NCBI RefSeq assembly: GCF_021277265.1
Contig: NZ_JAJSOH010000018.1
Coordinates: 1 to 64,000 of the forward strand
Length of the DNA: 64,000 nucleotides
Direction: 5' to 3'
DNA from: Kineosporia rhizophila
Lineage (GTDB): Bacteria; Actinomycetota; Actinomycetes; Actinomycetales; Kineosporiaceae
The notes beneath the pieces were generated by a model that had not been told where the DNA came from, did no database searches, and saw only the letters and a list, made by a program, of their open reading frames with translations. Positions 17,510 to 26,511 of this stretch are shown piece by piece. Every line of letters starts with the position of its first letter. Position 1 is the stretch's first letter. The translations under genes were made by a program, and so were the position numbers.

Positions 17510-18388
17510 TCATGCCTCGGTTCCGCCCGAACTCTCGTGGGGGTGGCCGGGTTGCTGGTCCGGCTCGGTCGAGACCGGGTCACCGGGCTCGGGGGCCGGG
17601 GCGGGCGCGGCCGGCGGCGTCTGGTCGCCGGTGAGCGTGTCGTGCGCCCCGGGCCGGGCGTCGTCGCTGCTGGGGACGTCGGTGGTCGGGTCGTCGGGGG
17701 CCAGCAGGGCCTCCAGCAGCGGACCGCCCAGGCGGCGGAAGGCCCGCCGCGGACGGGCCCGGTCGAGCACCGCCACCTCGAGCCGGTCGCTGGTCAGGGT
17801 GCGGTCGCTGCCGTTGGTGCTGTCGCGGGCCAGCATCTCGACCGCCAGGGTCAGCGCCGCCGACAACGTCAGACCCGGCCGCCAGCGCTCCTGCATGCCC
17901 GTGGAGATGGTGTCGGCCTGACCGCCCATCACCACGAAACCCTGCTCGTCGGCCACGGATCCGTCGTAGGTGAGCCGGTAGATCTGGTCGCCGTCGGGGG
18001 TCCGGCCGACCTCGGCGACCGCGATCTCCACCTCCATCGGCTTGGAGTCCTGGGTGAACACGTTGCCGAGGATCTGGGCGTAGGCGTTGGCCAGGCCCCG
18101 GGCCGTCACGTCGCTGCGGTCGTAGGAGTACCCGCGCAGGTCGGCGTAGCGCACCCCGGCCACCCGCAGGTTCTCGAACTCGTTGTAGCGGCCCGCCGCG
18201 GCGAACGCCATCCGGTCGTAGATCTCGCTGATCTTGTGCAGCGAGCGGGAGGCGTTCTCGGCGACGAAGGCGATGCCGTTGTCGTACTGCAGCACGATGA
18301 CCGGGCGGCCCCGGGCGATGTTGCGCCGGGCGTAGTCCGCCCGGTCTTTCATCTGCTGCTCGGGCGGGACGTAGAAGGGCATGCTCAT
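17510..18388 (-). CDS. prcA: Proteasome alpha subunit PrcA
   Basis: A 292-residue alpha subunit that forms the outer, gating rings of the 20S proteasome. It opens [20 protein letters not shown], the gate segment typical of actinobacterial PrcA, followed by the N-terminal nucleophile fold without a catalytic threonine. The C-terminal 60 residues are a disordered Pro/Ala/Asp-rich tail, longer than in mycobacteria. The ATG at 18388 overlaps the prcB stop in an ATGA junction, giving translational coupling and equal subunit supply. Confidence 0.95.
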   Translation of the reverse strand: MSMPFYVPPEQQMKDRADYARRNIARGRPVIVLQYDNGIAFVAENASRSLHKISEIYDRMAFAAAGRYNEFENLRVAGVRYADLRGYSYDRSDVTARGLANAYAQILGNVFTQDSKPMEVEIAVAEVGRTPDGDQIYRLTYDGSVADEQGFVVMGGQADTISTGMQERWRPGLTLSAALTLAVEMLARDSTNGSDRTLTSDRLEVAVLDRARPRRAFRRLGGPLLEALLAPDDPTTDVPSSDDARPGAHDTLTGDQTPPAAPAPAPEPGDPVSTEPDQQPGHPHESSGGTEA

Positions 18389-19203
18389 CGGGCGTCGCCT
18401 CGCTCGGTCAGGGCCTGGAAGGCGGCTTCGGTCTCGTCCTGGCCGAGCCTGCGGTAGCCCTCGGCGTCGACCACCGCGACCACCGGGTAGATCCGCCGGG
18501 CGACGTCCGAGCCGCCGGTGGCCGAGTCGTCGTCGGCCGCGTCCTGCAGGGCCTCCAGCACCACCGAGACCGCCTCGCCGGCGTCGAGTCCGGGACGCCA
18601 GCGCTTCTTCAGCGAGCCCTTGGCGAACAGCGAGCCGGAGCCGGTGCTCTGGTAGCTGTGCTCCTCGAACCGGGCGCCGCTGACGTCGTAGCTGAAGATC
18701 CGCCCGACGTTGCGGTCCAGGTCGTAGCCGGCGTACAGCGGCACCACGGCCAGGCCCTGCATGGCCAGCGGCAGGTTGCCGCGCAGCATGGTGGCCAGCC
18801 GGTTGGCCTTGCCGTCGAGGGACATCAGGGCGCCCTCGATCTTCTCGTAGTGCTCCAGCTCGACCTGGAACAGCTTGATCATCTCGATCGCCGGGCCGAC
18901 CGCCCCGGAGATCCCGACGACGCTGTAGTCGTCGGCCGGGTAGACCTTTTCCATCTCCCGGTGGGCGATGTAGTTGCCCGACGTGGCCCGGCGGTCGCCA
19001 CCCATCACGACCCCGCCGTCGAAGGTGACGGTGACGATGGTGGTGGCGTGCGGGAGTTCGGGCATCACGGCTCCGGCGGGCAGGCTCCGGCCCGGGAGGA
19101 GATGGTCGGCGTGGGCGGCGAGGAAATCTGTGAAAGAGGAGTTGCCCGGGGTGAAGAACGCCTCCGGCAACCGCCCTTCACGGAAGGGATCGGCAGCAGT
19201 CAC
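18385..19203 (-). CDS. prcB: Proteasome beta subunit PrcB
   Basis: A 272-residue precursor of the catalytic beta subunit. Autoprocessing should remove 53 residues and expose T54 as nucleophile. Mature D17 (in MGGDRRAT) and K33 (in REMEKVY) are in the expected places, and [12 protein letters not shown] and DDDSATGG are conserved. The residue before the catalytic Thr is Ala (PHATTIV), not the usual Gly. GTG at 19203 follows TAGGGT (19216-19211) by seven bases with no ribosome site, giving prcBA a probable leaderless promoter downstream of pup. Confidence 0.95.
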   Translation of the reverse strand: MTAADPFREGRLPEAFFTPGNSSFTDFLAAHADHLLPGRSLPAGAVMPELPHATTIVTVTFDGGVVMGGDRRATSGNYIAHREMEKVYPADDYSVVGISGAVGPAIEMIKLFQVELEHYEKIEGALMSLDGKANRLATMLRGNLPLAMQGLAVVPLYAGYDLDRNVGRIFSYDVSGARFEEHSYQSTGSGSLFAKGSLKKRWRPGLDAGEAVSVVLEALQDAADDDSATGGSDVARRIYPVVAVVDAEGYRRLGQDETEAAFQALTERGDAR

Positions 19204-19210
19204 GGGCGAA

Positions 19211-19216
19211 ACCCTA
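19211..19216 (-). promoter_or_regulatory. -10 element for leaderless prcBA
   Basis: TAGGGT on the minus strand, seven bases before the prcB GTG, within the 142-base gap after pup. Confidence 0.5.
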
Positions 19217-19345
19217 TCCAGACGGGCGACGTTCGCTCACCGGGAAGACCGCAGAAGTTTTCCGCGTGCGGCGAACGTCGGTGGTGGTCGGCGGCGGCAG
19301 CGGGGGTGGGCCGGGCCGGGCCCGGTCCACCCCGGAGAGCTGCCG

Positions 19346-19546
19346 TCACTGGCCGCCCTTCTGAACGAATCCCTTGACGAACTCCTCGGCGTTGCTCTCC
19401 AGGACGTCGTCGATCTCGTCGAGGATCGCGTCCACGTCGGCATCCGTGGTCTGGGCGGCGGGAGCCGCGGGCGGGGCCTCGGGGGCCGCGTCGTCGGCGG
19501 GCTCTTCGTCGCGTCGGGTCGGGCGCTGCTGTTCCTGGCCGGCCAT
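19346..19546 (-). CDS. pup: Prokaryotic ubiquitin-like protein Pup
   Basis: A 66-residue, acidic, disordered tag. The C-terminal region DEIDDVLESNAEEFVKGFV forms the helix bound by Mpa, PafA and Dop, and the chain ends GGQ, so Dop must deamidate the last Gln to Glu before ligation. I chose the ATG at 19546 (MAGQEQQRPTR) because AGGAGG stands seven bases upstream; a 10-residue longer version is less likely. It lies between dop and prcB on the same strand, in the standard order. Confidence 0.96.
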   Translation of the reverse strand: MAGQEQQRPTRRDEEPADDAAPEAPPAAPAAQTTDADVDAILDEIDDVLESNAEEFVKGFVQKGGQ

Positions 19547-19676
19547 GACTGCCTCCTGCGCTCTGAATGAGTGCACTTCCTTGCAGTGATCCTAGGCATG
19601 CGTCCGCGATTTCGGCGCGTGCCATTGCCCACTACTGCGAAGTTTTACTCTCCCGACAACGTGTGACGGCCCGGAT

Positions 19677-21197
19677 TCACTCCGCCGCCAGCGCGTCGAC
19701 CAGTTCGGCGGCCGTCTCGCAGCGCTGCAGCAGGGCCTCCACGTGTTCCCGGGTGCCGCGGGAGGGGTCGAGGGTGGGCACCCGCTGCAGGGCGCCCCGG
19801 CCCGGGATGTCGAAGATCACCGAGTCCCAGGAGGCGGCCGCGATGTTGTCGCCGTAGCGGGCCAGGCAGCGGCCGCGGAAGTAGGCCCGGGTGTCGTGCG
19901 GCGGCTCGTGCACCGCCTCGGCGATCTCCGCGTCGGTGACCACCCGCTCGACCTGCCCGCGCGAGAGGAGCCGGTGGTACAGCCCCTTCTCCGGCCGCAC
20001 GTCGGCGTACTGCAGGTCGATCAGCTGCAGCCGGGCCGCGTCCCAGTTCAGGCCCTCGCGGTTGCGGAACCCCTCGAGCAGGCGCAGCTTGGCCACCCAG
20101 TCCAGCTCGCGGGCGCAGAGCATCGGGTCCTGGCCCAGCCGGGTCAGGATGCTCTCCCACCGGTTCAGGACGTCGGTGGTCGCCTCGTCGGCGTCGTCGC
20201 CGTAGCGGTCGGCCACGTAGGCGCTGGCCTGCTCGAAGAACAGCCACTGCAGTTCCACGGCGGTCATCGAGCGGCCGTCGCGCAGGGTCAGGTGCTGCTT
20301 GAGCGTGGGGTCGTGGGAGATGTCGTGCAGGGTGCCCACCGGGCGCTCCACCGACAGGTCCTGGGTGAACGCCGCGTCCTCGATCATCTGCAGCACCAGG
20401 TTGGTGGTGCCGACCTTGAGCAGCGTGGCCACCTCGCACAGGTTGGCGTCGCCGATGATCACGTGCAGCCGGCGGAAGCGGTCGGCGCTGGCGTGCGGCT
20501 CGTCGCGGGTGTTGATGATCGGCCGCTTGAGCGTGGTCTCCAGCCCCACCTCGACCTCGAAGAAGTCGGCCCGCTGGGAGATCTGGAAGCCGGTGCCGGT
20601 GCCGTCCTGGCCCCGGCCGACCCGGCCGGCGCCGGTGAACACCTGCCGGGTGACGAAGAACGGGGTGAGGTGGCGGACCACGTCGGCGAACGGCGTGGAG
20701 CGGCGCATCAGGTAGTTCTCGTGGGTGCCGTAGGAGGCGCCCTTGTTGTCGGTGTTGTTCTTGTAGAGGTTCACCTCGCCCAGACCGGGATTGGCGGCGA
20801 TCCGCCGGCAGGCCTCGAGCATCACCTGCTCGCCCGCCTTGTCCCAGAGCACCACGTCGCGCGGGCTGGTGACCTCGGGCGAGGAGTACTCGGGGTGGGC
20901 GTGGTCGACGTAGAGCCGGGCGCCGTTGGTCAGGATCACGTTGGCCAGCCCCGGGTCCTCCGGGGCGTCGGTGAGCTGGCTGGAGTGGGCGCTCTCCCGG
21001 GTGATCTCCCAGCCCCGCGCGTCGCGCAGCGGCGCCTCGTCCTCGTAGTCCCAGCGGGCCCGGCCCGCCCGGCTGCCCAGCGGCGCCGCGTACGCGTTGA
21101 CCACCTGCGACGACATCAGCATGGCGTTCGCCGCGGGGTCGCCGGGGGCGGAGACCCCGTACTCGGTCTCGATCCCCATCACCCGGCGCGCGCTCAT
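19677..21197 (-). CDS. dop: Pup deamidase/depupylase Dop
   Basis: A 506-residue paralogue of PafA that deamidates the terminal Gln of Pup and can remove Pup from substrates. The N-terminus [19 protein letters not shown] carries the glutamates of the nucleotide site. The segment after residue 40 ([21 protein letters not shown]) is the Dop loop that PafA lacks. [13 protein letters not shown] and NTRDEPHA follow. ATG at 21197; no strong ribosome site. A TAGGCT inside a 20-base palindrome (21249-21268) lies about 50 bases upstream. Confidence 0.95.
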   Translation of the reverse strand: MSARRVMGIETEYGVSAPGDPAANAMLMSSQVVNAYAAPLGSRAGRARWDYEDEAPLRDARGWEITRESAHSSQLTDAPEDPGLANVILTNGARLYVDHAHPEYSSPEVTSPRDVVLWDKAGEQVMLEACRRIAANPGLGEVNLYKNNTDNKGASYGTHENYLMRRSTPFADVVRHLTPFFVTRQVFTGAGRVGRGQDGTGTGFQISQRADFFEVEVGLETTLKRPIINTRDEPHASADRFRRLHVIIGDANLCEVATLLKVGTTNLVLQMIEDAAFTQDLSVERPVGTLHDISHDPTLKQHLTLRDGRSMTAVELQWLFFEQASAYVADRYGDDADEATTDVLNRWESILTRLGQDPMLCARELDWVAKLRLLEGFRNREGLNWDAARLQLIDLQYADVRPEKGLYHRLLSRGQVERVVTDAEIAEAVHEPPHDTRAYFRGRCLARYGDNIAAASWDSVIFDIPGRGALQRVPTLDPSRGTREHVEALLQRCETAAELVDALAAE

Positions 21198-21248
21198 CGG
21201 TGCCCCGCCCGGGGTCCGGCCTTGGTACCGCTCATCCAGCCCGTCATG

Positions 21249-21268
21249 CAGCCAGCCTAGGCTGGCTG
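21249..21268. promoter_or_regulatory. 20-base perfect palindrome at the dop promoter
   Basis: The palindrome is centred between 21258 and 21259 and reads the same on both strands. Its centre contains TAGGCT, the hexamer that serves as -10 element at several other genes here. It could be an operator over the dop promoter, or a divergent promoter core. Confidence 0.45.
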
Positions 21269-21477
21269 TCGAGGACGGGCCCCTCCGGCACGGGTGGGCG
21301 CGGGCCGGAGGCGGGTTCGGGCGGGTTCCTCACGGGTTAGGGTCAGTCGAACCACGCTCTACGACTACTGTGCGGCGGTACGAGTCGCGGTGCGTGAACT
21401 GTGCGGGCACCGGCGACCGGAGAACCGCCTGCGGCCGAACCCGGTGCCGTCGAGCACGAAGAAGGAGCCTCCCGGTC

Positions 21478-21906
21478 ATGATCCCCTCCCCCACCCGGCA
21501 GAACCCGCGCGCGCTGGCCGTGGCTGCCCTCGCCGACCTGGCCTGTGTCCTGGTCTTCGTCACCATCGGCCGCAACTCCCACGAGGAGGGCCTCACCCTG
21601 TCCGGCGTCCTCGACACCGGCTGGCCGTTCTGGCTGGGCGTGGTCGGCGGCTACGTGGGCGTGGTGGCCTTCCGGCTGGCCCCGGCCAGCCTGACCGGCG
21701 CCGCGATGGTGCTGTTCAAGACCCTGCTCGTGGGCATGGTCCTGCGCAACGTGGTCCAGACCGAGGGCACGCCCACCTCGTTCGTCGTGGTCGCCTCGCT
21801 CTTCCTGGCCGCCACCCTGGTGGGCTGGCGGGTGGCCGCGCGGATGCTGGCGATGCGCCAGATCCGCACCTCCACGCGCGCGCTGCAGCCGGAACGGGTT
21901 TCCTGA
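21478..21906 (+). CDS. DUF3054 family membrane protein
   Basis: A 142-residue membrane protein with four hydrophobic segments (about residues 13-29, 44-62, 69-86 and 97-117), as in the DUF3054 family, whose function is unknown. The ATG at 21478 has GAAGGAG ten bases upstream. It is a single plus-strand gene inserted between dop and mpa, which both run on the minus strand. It converges on mpa and ends at a shared hairpin. A 17-base motif found again after the site-2 protease gene lies 22 bases past its stop codon. Confidence 0.8.
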   Translation: MIPSPTRQNPRALAVAALADLACVLVFVTIGRNSHEEGLTLSGVLDTGWPFWLGVVGGYVGVVAFRLAPASLTGAAMVLFKTLLVGMVLRNVVQTEGTPTSFVVVASLFLAATLVGWRVAARMLAMRQIRTSTRALQPERVS

Positions 21907-21928
21907 CCCCCCCGAACCGGCGCTCACG

Positions 21929-21945
21929 AACGTCCTCAAACAAAA
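21929..21945 (+). repeat. 17-base motif after a stop codon, copy 1
   Basis: AACGTCCTCAAACAAAA, 22 bases beyond the DUF3054 stop and just before the terminator hairpin. An identical copy lies on the minus strand at 25204-25188, also just beyond a stop codon. Confidence 0.7.
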
Positions 21946-21950
21946 CTGCT

Positions 21951-21986
21951 CCGGCCGGCCCACCTCGCACGAGGTGAGCCGGCCGG
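21951..21986. terminator. Shared hairpin between the DUF3054 gene and mpa
   Basis: A 16-base stem with one mismatch (21951-21966 with 21971-21986) and a four-base loop. It lies between two convergent genes and could end transcription from both sides. Confidence 0.7.
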
Positions 21987-22005
21987 AACCGTTGTCGGAC
22001 GTGCC

Positions 22006-23745
22006 CTACAGGTACTGACCGGTGTTGGCCACCGTGTCGATCGTGCGGCCGGGCTCGGTGCCCTGCTTGCCCTGGATGATCGTGCGGATGTAGACGATCC
22101 GCTCACCCTTCTTGCCGGAGATCCGGGCCCAGTCGTCCGGGTTGGTGGTGTTCGGCAGGTCCTCCGACTCCTTGAACTCGTCCACGCAGGCCTGGAGCAG
22201 GTGCTCCAGGCGGATACCGCGCTGGCCGAAGTCGAGGAAGTTCTTGATCGCCGCCTTCTTCGCCCGGTCGACGATGTTCTGGATCACCGCACCGGAGTTG
22301 AAGTCCTTGAAGTACAGGATCTCCTTGTCGCCGTTGGCGTAGGTGACCTCGAGGAACTGGTTCTCCTCGGACTCCGCGTACATCCGCTCGACCGTGCGCA
22401 GGATCATCGCCTCGACCGTGGCGTTGCGCGAGCCGCCGTTGGCGTCCAGGTCGTCCGGGTGCAGCGGGAGGTCCTCGGTGAGGTACTTGGTGAAGATGTC
22501 CTTCGCGCCCTCGGCGTCGGGCCGCTGCACCTTGATCTTCACGTCCAGCCGGCCCGGGCGCAGGATCGCCGGGTCGATCATGTCCTCCCGGTTGGAGGCG
22601 CCGATCACGATCACGTTCTCGAGCCGCTCGACACCGTCGATCTCGGAGAGCAGCTGGGGGACGATCGTGGTCTCCACGTCGCTGGAGACCCCGGAACCGC
22701 GGGTGCGGAACAGCGACTCCATCTCGTCGAAGAACACCACCACCGGGGTGCCCTCGGAGGCCTTGTCGCGGGCCCGGCTGAAGATCAGCCGGATGTGCCG
22801 CTCGGTCTCACCGACGTACTTGTTCAGCAGCTCCGGGCCCTTGACGTTGAGGAAGTAGGACTTCGAGTCCTTCTGCCCCCGGGCCTCTGCCGCTTTCTTG
22901 GCCAGCGAGCGCGCCACCGCCTTGGCGATCAGGGTCTTGCCGCAGCCGGGAGGGCCGTACAGCAGGACCCCCTTCGGCGGCTTGAGCCCGTGCTCCTTGT
23001 ACAGCTCGGGGTGCAGGAACGGGAGTTCCACGGCGTCGCGGATGTTCGCGATCTGCGGGCCGAGGCCACCGATGTCGGAGTAGTCGATGTCCGGGACCTC
23101 TTCGAGGACCAGTTCCTCGACCTCGGCCCTGGGCACCTTCTCGTAGGCGAAACCGGCCCGCGGGTCCATCGTCAGCGCGTCGCCGACCTTGAGCCTGACC
23201 TCGGGGTCACGCAGCGAGCCGGCCAGGTGCACGACCCGCTCCTCGTCGGCGTGCGCGACCACCAGGGCGCGCCGGCCCTCGTCGAGGATCTCCTTGAGGA
23301 TGACGATCTCGCCGGTCTGCTCGAAGGCCCGGGCCGCGACCACGTTGAACGCCTCGTTGAGCATCAGCTCCTGGCCCTCGACGAGCTCCTCGACGTCGAT
23401 CGAGGGGCTCAGCGCGACCCGCATCTTGCGGCCGGAACTGATCACCTCGACCGTGCCGTCCTCGGCCGGGCCGACGTAGACGCCGAAGGTGTTGGGCGGC
23501 TGGGCGAGCCGGTCCACCTCGGCCTTGAGCTGGACGATCTGCTCACGCGCGTCGCGCAGGGTGCTCGCGAGGCGCTCGTTCTGGGATCCGAGCTGGTTCA
23601 CCTGGGCCCGGAGGCGGTCGATCTCGTCGCCCGCCGCCCCTGGAATCCGCGTTGCCGAGAGACGCTCGACCTCCTGCTGGAGGCGAACGATCTCGCGACG
23701 AAGCGCGGTCTCGTCAAGGCCGTACCCGCTGCTGTGGTCGGTCAT
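22006..23745 (-). CDS. mpa: Proteasomal AAA ATPase Mpa/ARC
   Basis: A 579-residue ATPase that unfolds pupylated proteins and feeds them into the 20S core. In order: an N-terminal coiled coil (about residues 9-75) that binds Pup, tandem OB domains (about 80-225), then the AAA module. The Walker A is GPPGCGKT, Walker [10 protein letters not shown], followed by arginine-finger segments near RPGRLDVK. The protein ends GQYL, the proteasome-docking tail known from mycobacterial Mpa. GGGAGG precedes the ATG. TAGGGT (23790-23785) is a plausible -10 element and overlaps a small dyad (23772-23787). Confidence 0.96.
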   Translation of the reverse strand: MTDHSSGYGLDETALRREIVRLQQEVERLSATRIPGAAGDEIDRLRAQVNQLGSQNERLASTLRDAREQIVQLKAEVDRLAQPPNTFGVYVGPAEDGTVEVISSGRKMRVALSPSIDVEELVEGQELMLNEAFNVVAARAFEQTGEIVILKEILDEGRRALVVAHADEERVVHLAGSLRDPEVRLKVGDALTMDPRAGFAYEKVPRAEVEELVLEEVPDIDYSDIGGLGPQIANIRDAVELPFLHPELYKEHGLKPPKGVLLYGPPGCGKTLIAKAVARSLAKKAAEARGQKDSKSYFLNVKGPELLNKYVGETERHIRLIFSRARDKASEGTPVVVFFDEMESLFRTRGSGVSSDVETTIVPQLLSEIDGVERLENVIVIGASNREDMIDPAILRPGRLDVKIKVQRPDAEGAKDIFTKYLTEDLPLHPDDLDANGGSRNATVEAMILRTVERMYAESEENQFLEVTYANGDKEILYFKDFNSGAVIQNIVDRAKKAAIKNFLDFGQRGIRLEHLLQACVDEFKESEDLPNTTNPDDWARISGKKGERIVYIRTIIQGKQGTEPGRTIDTVANTGQYL

Positions 23746-24052
23746 GGCGGTAACCCTCCCGTCCGGCGCAAGGTCGATGACTCGACCCTAGCCCGCCTGC
23801 ACACCTAACGGCGTGGCGGCGTAAATCCATCCACGAGATGAAATCTCGTGCCCGGCCCACTCCGTCGGCGACCGGGAAAGGAGCATCCTGACACGTTCGG
23901 AGTGACAATGGGTGGCTCAATCGTCACCGAGACTTCCACTGCCGGACAGCCAAGGTGACGCAGATCTCCTCCCCTGTTCTCCCGACCGGCCAGGACCGCT
24001 CCTTGGACCGACCTTTACCCGCGAACGGCGAAAAATCCAGTCCGGGAAGCCA
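23746..24052. other. Gap between trmI and mpa
   Basis: About 300 bases, less GC-rich than the surroundings, with no gene that I can support. It contains a short hairpin (23832-23839 with 23843-23850). Nearer mpa, the dyad GGTCGA-N4-TCGACC (23772-23787) overlaps the candidate -10 TAGGGT, as an operator would. Confidence 0.45.
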
Positions 24053-25129
24053 TCAATTAGCAGGATCGAAACCTGGACGCGGGTCGTCGTCGTGTTCCGC
24101 GGCGGGGTCGGTGTCCAGATCTTCCTGCAGCGCAACCAGCTCCGACGGCGTGTTGGTGACCTCGCGCCGCACCTTGCGCACCTTCTTGTCGGACACCGGG
24201 CGCTCGCCGAGGTCGTCGGCGGTCCACTCGCCCCAGGCCTCGGAGACACCGGCCTCGCCCTCGGAGGCGGCCTTGGCCGGACGCCGGCGACGGGCCGGCG
24301 CGGTGAGCCCGTCGGCCATCCGCCGGGTGGTGAGCAGGAAGCCGGTGTGACCGACCATGCGGTGCTGCGGGCGCACCGCCAGCCCCTCGAGGTGCCAGCC
24401 GCGCACCATCGACTCCCAGGCCTGCGGCTCGGTGAAACGGCCGTCGGCGCGCAGGGCCTCGGCGGTGCGGGAGAGCTGGGTGGCGGTGGCCACGTAACAG
24501 ATCAGCACGCCACCGGGCACGAGCGCCTTGGCCACCGCCTCGAGGCAGTCCCAGGGGGCCAGCAGGTCGAGCACGAACCGGTCGGCGTCGGTCTCCACCA
24601 CGTCGGTGGCCACGTCACCCACGGTGATCTGCCAGGCCGGGTGCTCACCGCCGAAGAAGGTCTCGATGTTGGCCCTGGCGATGTCGGCGAAGTCTTCGCG
24701 GCGCTCGTAGGAGTGCACCAGGCCGGTGTCGCCCACGGCCCTGAGCAGCGACATGGTCAGGGCGCCGGACCCAACACCGGCCTCGATGACCCGGGCCCCG
24801 GGGAAGATGTCGGCCATCTGCACGATCTGGCCGGAGTCTTTCGGGTACACCACGGCGGCACCGCGCGGCATCGACAGAACGTAGTCGGCCAGCAGGGGGC
24901 GCAGCGCCAGGTACTCGACCCCGGCGGTGTTGCGCACGACCGAGCCGTCGGGCTGCCCGATCAGCTCCTCGTGGCGGAAGTACCCGCGGTGGGTGTGGAA
25001 CTGCTTGCCCGGGGCGAGGGTGATCGTGTGCAGCCGGCCCTTGGGGTCGGTGAGCTGCACCCGGTCACCTTCCCGGAACGGGCCCCGGCGGTGTTCGGCG
25101 CCGGTCGGGGCGGGGGGTGCTTCGGTCAT
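24053..25129 (-). CDS. trmI: tRNA (adenine-N1-)-methyltransferase TrmI
   Basis: A 358-residue SAM-dependent enzyme that methylates A58 in the T loop of tRNA. An N-terminal beta domain (RRGPFREGDRVQLTDPKGR) is followed by a Rossmann methyltransferase fold with VIEAGVGSGALTMSLLR, and then FVLDLLAPWD. The last 80 residues are a charged, disordered tail not needed in the mycobacterial enzyme. The ATG at 25129 follows TAGACT (25143-25138) by eight bases. The gene precedes mpa on the same strand, as it does near the mycobacterial proteasome genes. Confidence 0.92.
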   Translation of the reverse strand: MTEAPPAPTGAEHRRGPFREGDRVQLTDPKGRLHTITLAPGKQFHTHRGYFRHEELIGQPDGSVVRNTAGVEYLALRPLLADYVLSMPRGAAVVYPKDSGQIVQMADIFPGARVIEAGVGSGALTMSLLRAVGDTGLVHSYERREDFADIARANIETFFGGEHPAWQITVGDVATDVVETDADRFVLDLLAPWDCLEAVAKALVPGGVLICYVATATQLSRTAEALRADGRFTEPQAWESMVRGWHLEGLAVRPQHRMVGHTGFLLTTRRMADGLTAPARRRRPAKAASEGEAGVSEAWGEWTADDLGERPVSDKKVRKVRREVTNTPSELVALQEDLDTDPAAEHDDDPRPGFDPAN

Positions 25130-25187
25130 GAGGAGCGAGTCTATGGGCGGTGGGGGGGTGGGTGGTGCCGGGTGCCCGGGGGGCTGT

Positions 25188-25204
25188 TTTTGTTTGAGGA
25201 CGTT
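25188..25204 (-). repeat. 17-base motif after a stop codon, copy 2
   Basis: The same AACGTCCTCAAACAAAA, 13 bases beyond the stop codon of the site-2 protease gene and in the same direction as that gene. Similarity to copy 1 extends a few bases upstream (GGCG, then AC). Confidence 0.7.
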
Positions 25205-25217
25205 TGTCAGCCCGCCT

Positions 25218-26342
25218 TCAGGGGGCGACGAAGCGGGCCACGTCTTCCCAGTCGAGAACGCCGACCACCACCTCGTCGGGGCCGAGCACGGCGTAACGGG
25301 CGGACGGGGCGTCCTGCAGGGCCTGGATCAGCGACTGCCCGGCCAGGCCGGTGGTGAGCACCGCACCGTCGGGCAGGGCCTCGGCCACCGCGTTGGCCCC
25401 GACCTCCTCGGCCCGGGCAGCGGGCACCCCGGCCGCCGCGTGCTCGTCGACGATCGCCGCCGGCCGGCCGTACACGTCGAGCACCACCACGGCCGTGGCC
25501 CCGGCCCCGGCAGCCGACATCAGGGCCCCGGCCACCGTGGCGTTGGAGGGGACGGCGACGGCGGGCTGCAACAGGTCGTCGATCAGCGCCGCCTCGGCCC
25601 GGATGTTCCAGCGCGCCGCCTCGACCGCCTGCCCGGCCCCGCGCCAGAGCAGGAAACCGACCAGGACCAGCCAGACCGCGCTGCTCATCCGGTGCTCGCC
25701 GGTGGCCACCGACCAGGCCGCGTAGACCACCGTGCCGACCGCGACGACCCGCCCGGCGTTACCCGCGAACACGGCTGCCACCAGGCGATTGCCGCTGATC
25801 CGCCAGACCACGCCCTCGACCACCCGGCCGCCGTCGAGCGGCAGGCCGGGCAGGGCGTTGAACACCGCGACCACCAGGTTCGAGGTGGCGGTGGCGGCGA
25901 GCAGCAGCCGGGCCACCGAGCCGGGCTCGGCCTGCTCCATCGCCCGGTCGGCGCCGAGCGCGATCAGCAGGTTGGACAGCGGGCCGACGACGGCCACCAC
26001 GATCGCCCGCCAGGGCGAGGCCGAGGGTGCGTCGAAGGCGGTGTGGCCGCCCCACAGGTCCAGGACGATGGCCGTGGCCGGGGTGCCGGTGGCGGCCGCC
26101 GCCACGGCGTGCGCGGCCTCGTGCACGAACACGCTGAGCAGCAGGATCAGGGCGAAGACGAGGGCGATGACGTAGGTGAGCGGCCCGGTCACGTCCACCC
26201 AGGCGCGCACGGTGGGGGCGAACAGCGCGGTCATCACCACCGCGATCAGGAACCAGGACGGGCGCAGGTAGACCGGCACCGGGCCGACCCGGCCCAGGCG
26301 GATCCCCGACTCGGTGCGCACGGCCTCGTCGGCCGCGCTCAT
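25218..26342 (-). CDS. Site-2 protease (M50) family metalloprotease with CBS domains
   Basis: A 374-residue intramembrane zinc protease. The metal motif HEAAH (in VFVHEAAHAV) is near residue 94 and the second motif, ALPGLPLDGGRV, near 163-174. About six hydrophobic helices fill residues 20-240, and a C-terminal cytoplasmic region of about 125 residues resembles paired CBS domains, which often sense adenine nucleotides. It may cleave membrane-bound regulators; the substrate is unknown. The ATG at 26342 has no ribosome site but overlaps the stop codon of a possible 23-codon upstream frame in an ATGA junction. Confidence 0.87.
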   Translation of the reverse strand: MSAADEAVRTESGIRLGRVGPVPVYLRPSWFLIAVVMTALFAPTVRAWVDVTGPLTYVIALVFALILLLSVFVHEAAHAVAAAATGTPATAIVLDLWGGHTAFDAPSASPWRAIVVAVVGPLSNLLIALGADRAMEQAEPGSVARLLLAATATSNLVVAVFNALPGLPLDGGRVVEGVVWRISGNRLVAAVFAGNAGRVVAVGTVVYAAWSVATGEHRMSSAVWLVLVGFLLWRGAGQAVEAARWNIRAEAALIDDLLQPAVAVPSNATVAGALMSAAGAGATAVVVLDVYGRPAAIVDEHAAAGVPAARAEEVGANAVAEALPDGAVLTTGLAGQSLIQALQDAPSARYAVLGPDEVVVGVLDWEDVARFVAP

Positions 26343-26410
26343 CGTCGCCGCACGTTCGGCGGGGACGGGTGCGGGTGCCGGATCTGCCCACCGGGCCCGG
26401 GATTGCTCAC
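26339..26410 (-). CDS. Possible leaderless 23-residue upstream ORF of the site-2 protease gene
   Basis: A GTG at 26410 lies seven bases after TAACAT (26423-26418), the spacing seen at other leaderless genes in this window. The frame runs 23 codons and its TGA overlaps the protease ATG in an ATGA junction. The peptide (starting MSNPGPGGQIRHPHP) contains a Pro-Pro pair and ends in three arginines. The protease gene has no ribosome site of its own, so translation of this frame may be what delivers ribosomes to it. Evidence is positional only. Confidence 0.45.
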   Translation of the reverse strand: MSNPGPGGQIRHPHPSPPNVRRR

Positions 26411-26511
26411 AAGGCAGATGTTAGGGCAGGCCGGGCGGGCGCTCACCGGGACATTCCGGACGCCGGGCGCGGGCTCGGTGAACTGTCGGACCCCACGTCT
26501 AGGGTCTTCGT

